This document shows, one piece after another, positions 13,893 to 14,955 of a DNA stretch of 14,955 nt. This DNA comes from JAJPJG01 sp034667645 (GTDB lineage: Bacteria > Verrucomicrobiota > Verrucomicrobiia > Chthoniobacterales > Chthoniobacteraceae), in assembly GCA_034667645.1 (NCBI GenBank), contig JAXDQV010000096.1, positions 1 through 14,955 on the forward strand. Direction: 5' to 3'. Below the pieces are notes generated by a model, which made no database searches, had not been told where the DNA came from, and saw only the letters and a program-made list of their open reading frames with translations. The number at the start of each line of letters is the position of its first letter. The first letter of the stretch is position 1. The position numbers and the translations under genes were made by a program.

Positions 13893-13911
13893 AAAAACCC
13901 GCTCGAGCGGG
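13893..13911 (-). terminator. Terminator- or attenuator-like hairpin in the rpsL leader
   Basis: On the minus strand a perfect 14-bp palindrome (13898-13911) folds as a CCCGC/GCGGG stem around TCGA and is followed at once by TTTTT (13897-13893), the form of an intrinsic terminator. It lies 68 nt upstream of the rpsL ATG (13898 to 13829), with no gene before it that needs terminating. A leader attenuator controlling the superoperon, or the end of a small leader RNA, is therefore the likely reading. The 5-bp stem is short. Confidence 0.45.
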
Positions 13912-13945
13912 CCGTTTTCGCAACCCACTGGATGCGGGGAGCGCG

Positions 13946-13973
13946 AAGCTAGACGAATCCAACCCTCGCGCAA
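13946..13973 (-). promoter_or_regulatory. Candidate promoter for the ribosomal superoperon
   Basis: On the minus strand, TTGCGC (13973-13968) and TAGCTT (13951-13946) are separated by 16 nt. This would give a transcript starting near 13939, a leader of about 110 nt containing both hairpins. Matches to the sigma-70 consensus are only partial, so this is a weak call. A second weak pair, TTGCGG and TAGTTT with 17 nt between, lies further upstream at about 14031-14059. Confidence 0.25.
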
Positions 13974-13990
13974 GCATTTTTCCAAACTGT

Positions 13991-14020
13991 CGCGCGAATT
14001 CGGTTCTACCACATCGCGCG
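13991..14020. promoter_or_regulatory. Inverted repeat of unknown role in the divergent region
   Basis: A 7-bp CGCGCGA/TCGCGCG inverted repeat (13991-13997 and 14014-14020) encloses a further GGT/ACC pairing (14002-14004 and 14008-14010). It lies upstream of the candidate rpsL promoter. It could be an operator-like dyad or a chance product of CG-rich sequence. Confidence 0.3.
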
Positions 14021-14038
14021 GGAGGGTGAAACTAGCGG

Positions 14039-14055
14039 GCGGGGAAAAATCCCGC
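14039..14055. promoter_or_regulatory. Short hairpin-forming dyad in the divergent region
   Basis: On the plus strand GCGGGG and TCCCGC pair (five Watson-Crick pairs and one G-T) around an AAAAA loop. No T-run follows, so it is not a terminator. It overlaps the weaker of the two minus-strand promoter candidates. Its role is unknown. Confidence 0.25.
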
Positions 14056-14154
14056 AAGCAAACTTTCAGGGAATTAACCGTCGCGCCATGGCACCTTGCG
14101 ACGCGCGCGACCAATCATAAGATCTCGTTTCGAAGTGGCTACCGACCGGCTCGT

Positions 14155-14181
14155 TTGACTCCGCCCGCGCCTTTCGATAAG
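14155..14181 (+). promoter_or_regulatory. Candidate promoter of the iron-sulfur carrier gene
   Basis: TTGACT (14155-14160) is one base from the -35 consensus. GATAAG (14176-14181) lies 15 nt further and matches four of six bases of the -10 consensus; the spacing is short. A start near 14188 would leave only about 8 nt before the ATG at 14196, which would fit a nearly leaderless mRNA and the lack of a Shine-Dalgarno sequence. Confidence 0.3.
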
Positions 14182-14195
14182 TTTGGCGCTCGAAA

Positions 14196-14537
14196 ATGAT
14201 CATCGTCACTGATAGCGCCATCAAACAGCTCCAGGTCCTGCTCGCAGAGCAGGCGGACAGCGCGGGGAAAGGTCTTCGCATCTTTGTCGAAGCGGGCGGG
14301 TGCGCGGGCATGCAGTATGGGATGTCGCTCGATTTCCAGAAAGAGGGCGACGAAGTGGTGGATCGGGAAGGGGTGCAAGTGCTCGTGGATGAATTCAGTG
14401 CAAAATATCTGCGCGGATCCACGATCGATTTCGCAGACGGATTGAGCGGCGCGGGGTTCCGCATCAACAATCCGGCGGCGACACGGAGTTGCGGCTGCGG
14501 GACTTCGTTCGAGACGGCGGAAGGACATCAGCACTAG
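14196..14537 (+). CDS. A-type iron-sulfur carrier protein (IscA/ErpA/HesB family)
   Basis: Members of this family receive Fe-S clusters from scaffold proteins and pass them to apo-enzymes in the cytoplasm. The 113-residue product has the three conserved cysteines in place: Cys36 in EAGGCAGMQYGM, and Cys99 and Cys101 in SCGCGTSF near the C-terminus, with IDFADGLSGAGFRINNP (77-93) between. The length is typical (about 105-120). No isc or suf genes are visible beside it, so the exact subfamily (IscA, SufA or ErpA) cannot be set, and I give no symbol. It is divergent from the ribosomal operon, with a 366-nt spacer, and is followed after 23 nt by a membrane-protein gene, probably co-transcribed. 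No Shine-Dalgarno sequence is visible. Confidence 0.93.
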   Translation: MIIVTDSAIKQLQVLLAEQADSAGKGLRIFVEAGGCAGMQYGMSLDFQKEGDEVVDREGVQVLVDEFSAKYLRGSTIDFADGLSGAGFRINNPAATRSCGCGTSFETAEGHQH

Positions 14538-14560
14538 CTTCGGAGCGACCGGGCTATCCA

Positions 14561-14955
14561 ATGGACGACGACTTCTTCAAGCAGGACCGGCATACGCCGC
14601 CGCGTCGCGACAATTTGTTCGCATGGACCGTGTTCATTCTCCTGCTGACCGGAACCGCGCTCGCTTGCTGGCTCGGGAGCTTTTACATCTTCGGTCATCC
14701 GGAGAAACCGGACAGCTACAGGCTTCTCAACAAGCTGCACAAAATCGAGCCGCCGAAGCGCTTTGAGATCACCGCTGGCCCTGCGGGCGAGTTCCTTTCG
14801 GCGCAAAAGCTTTACGACCGTTACTCGAGCTTCTCGCGGCTGCAGCTCGAGGCGGAAAACGACGAGCTGATGCGCAATTACATCAACAACTACGCGGCGA
14901 CGAAAAAGACGGTGCCGTATGTGATCGGGCGCTTCAACATTCTGGAAAGCTATGA
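14561..14955 (+). CDS. Single-pass membrane protein of unknown function (5' part, truncated by window edge)
   Basis: The first 131 codons are present and the gene runs off the right edge. A short cytoplasmic N-terminus (MDDDFFKQDRHTPPRRDNLF) with two arginines before the membrane segment is followed by one strongly hydrophobic helix at about residues 19-44, predicting N-in/C-out topology. The rest is soluble, with EPPKRFEITAGPAGEFLS (63-80), a helical YDRYSSFSRLQLEAENDELMRNYINNY stretch (85-111) and PYVIGRFNILESY at the end of the window. I do not recognise a named family; it resembles hypothetical proteins I associate with Verrucomicrobiota, from memory only. A CGGAG lies about 15 nt before the ATG, too far for a good ribosome binding site. 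The 23-nt gap to the iron-sulfur carrier gene suggests an operon. Confidence 0.8.
   Translation, partial: MDDDFFKQDRHTPPRRDNLFAWTVFILLLTGTALACWLGSFYIFGHPEKPDSYRLLNKLHKIEPPKRFEITAGPAGEFLSAQKLYDRYSSFSRLQLEAENDELMRNYINNYAATKKTVPYVIGRFNILESY

Larger units (their letters stand above)
13830..14195. other. Divergent intergenic region between rpsL and the iron-sulfur carrier gene
   Basis: These 366 nt hold no convincing gene. They contain weak divergent promoter candidates, two hairpins in the rpsL leader (13874-13889 and 13898-13911) and two more dyads further upstream (13991-14020 and 14039-14055). Short open frames across the region have no recognisable protein character. It is the only place in the window with room for transcriptional control of the ribosomal superoperon. 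Confidence 0.75.

Noticed and set aside
13830..14195. tRNA or other RNA gene in the divergent region
   Set aside because: No cloverleaf, TTCGANNC-type T-arm in context or other known RNA motif could be recognised; only simple hairpins are seen.
14066..14561. Two minus-strand open frames opposite the iron-sulfur carrier gene
   Set aside because: The plus-strand frame has all three family cysteines and normal length; the minus-strand frames have no such support.

Overview
The window is about 15 kb of moderately GC-rich bacterial DNA. Almost all of it is one ribosomal-protein superoperon on the minus strand. Three things point to the PVC superphylum, most likely Verrucomicrobiota (inference from gene order and protein character; no database was searched). 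First, the spc block has no rpsN between rplE and rpsH and no rpmD between rpsE and rplO, as I recall for Chlamydia. Second, there is no tuf after fusA and rpsJ follows fusA directly. Third, a TCCAAAA-type heptanucleotide repeat interrupts the operon.

Reading the minus strand 5' to 3' (right to left in the window), the order is: rpsL-rpsG-fusA (str block), rpsJ-rplC-rplD-rplW-rplB-rpsS (S10 block, first half), an unrecognised exported coiled-coil protein, rplV-rpsC-rplP-rpmC-rpsQ (S10 block, second half), rplN-rplX-rplE-rpsH-rplF-rplR-rpsE-rplO (spc block), then secY, which runs off the left edge after 328 codons. Gene junctions are 0-23 nt or overlap by 1-4 nt. The one exception is the 88 nt (taking the ATG start) before the coiled-coil gene, which hold four tandem 7-bp repeats. 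No internal terminator is visible. Only a few genes (rplP, rplF, rpsQ, rpsJ) have a recognisable Shine-Dalgarno sequence.

The only sizeable non-coding stretch is the 366-nt divergent region 13830-14195. On the rpsL side it holds a weak promoter candidate, a GC-rich hairpin followed by five T that looks like an intrinsic terminator or attenuator, and a second hairpin before the rpsL start. On the other side, reading rightward, are an A-type iron-sulfur carrier gene (IscA/ErpA/HesB family) and the start of a single-pass membrane protein of unknown function, cut by the right edge.

The genes supply most of the ribosome's S10/spc/str proteins, elongation factor G and the membrane translocon. The part least explained by known biology is the secreted or periplasm-directed coiled-coil protein encoded between S19 and L22. 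It should be co-transcribed with ribosomal genes yet looks like an envelope protein with an MreC-like C-terminal beta domain.
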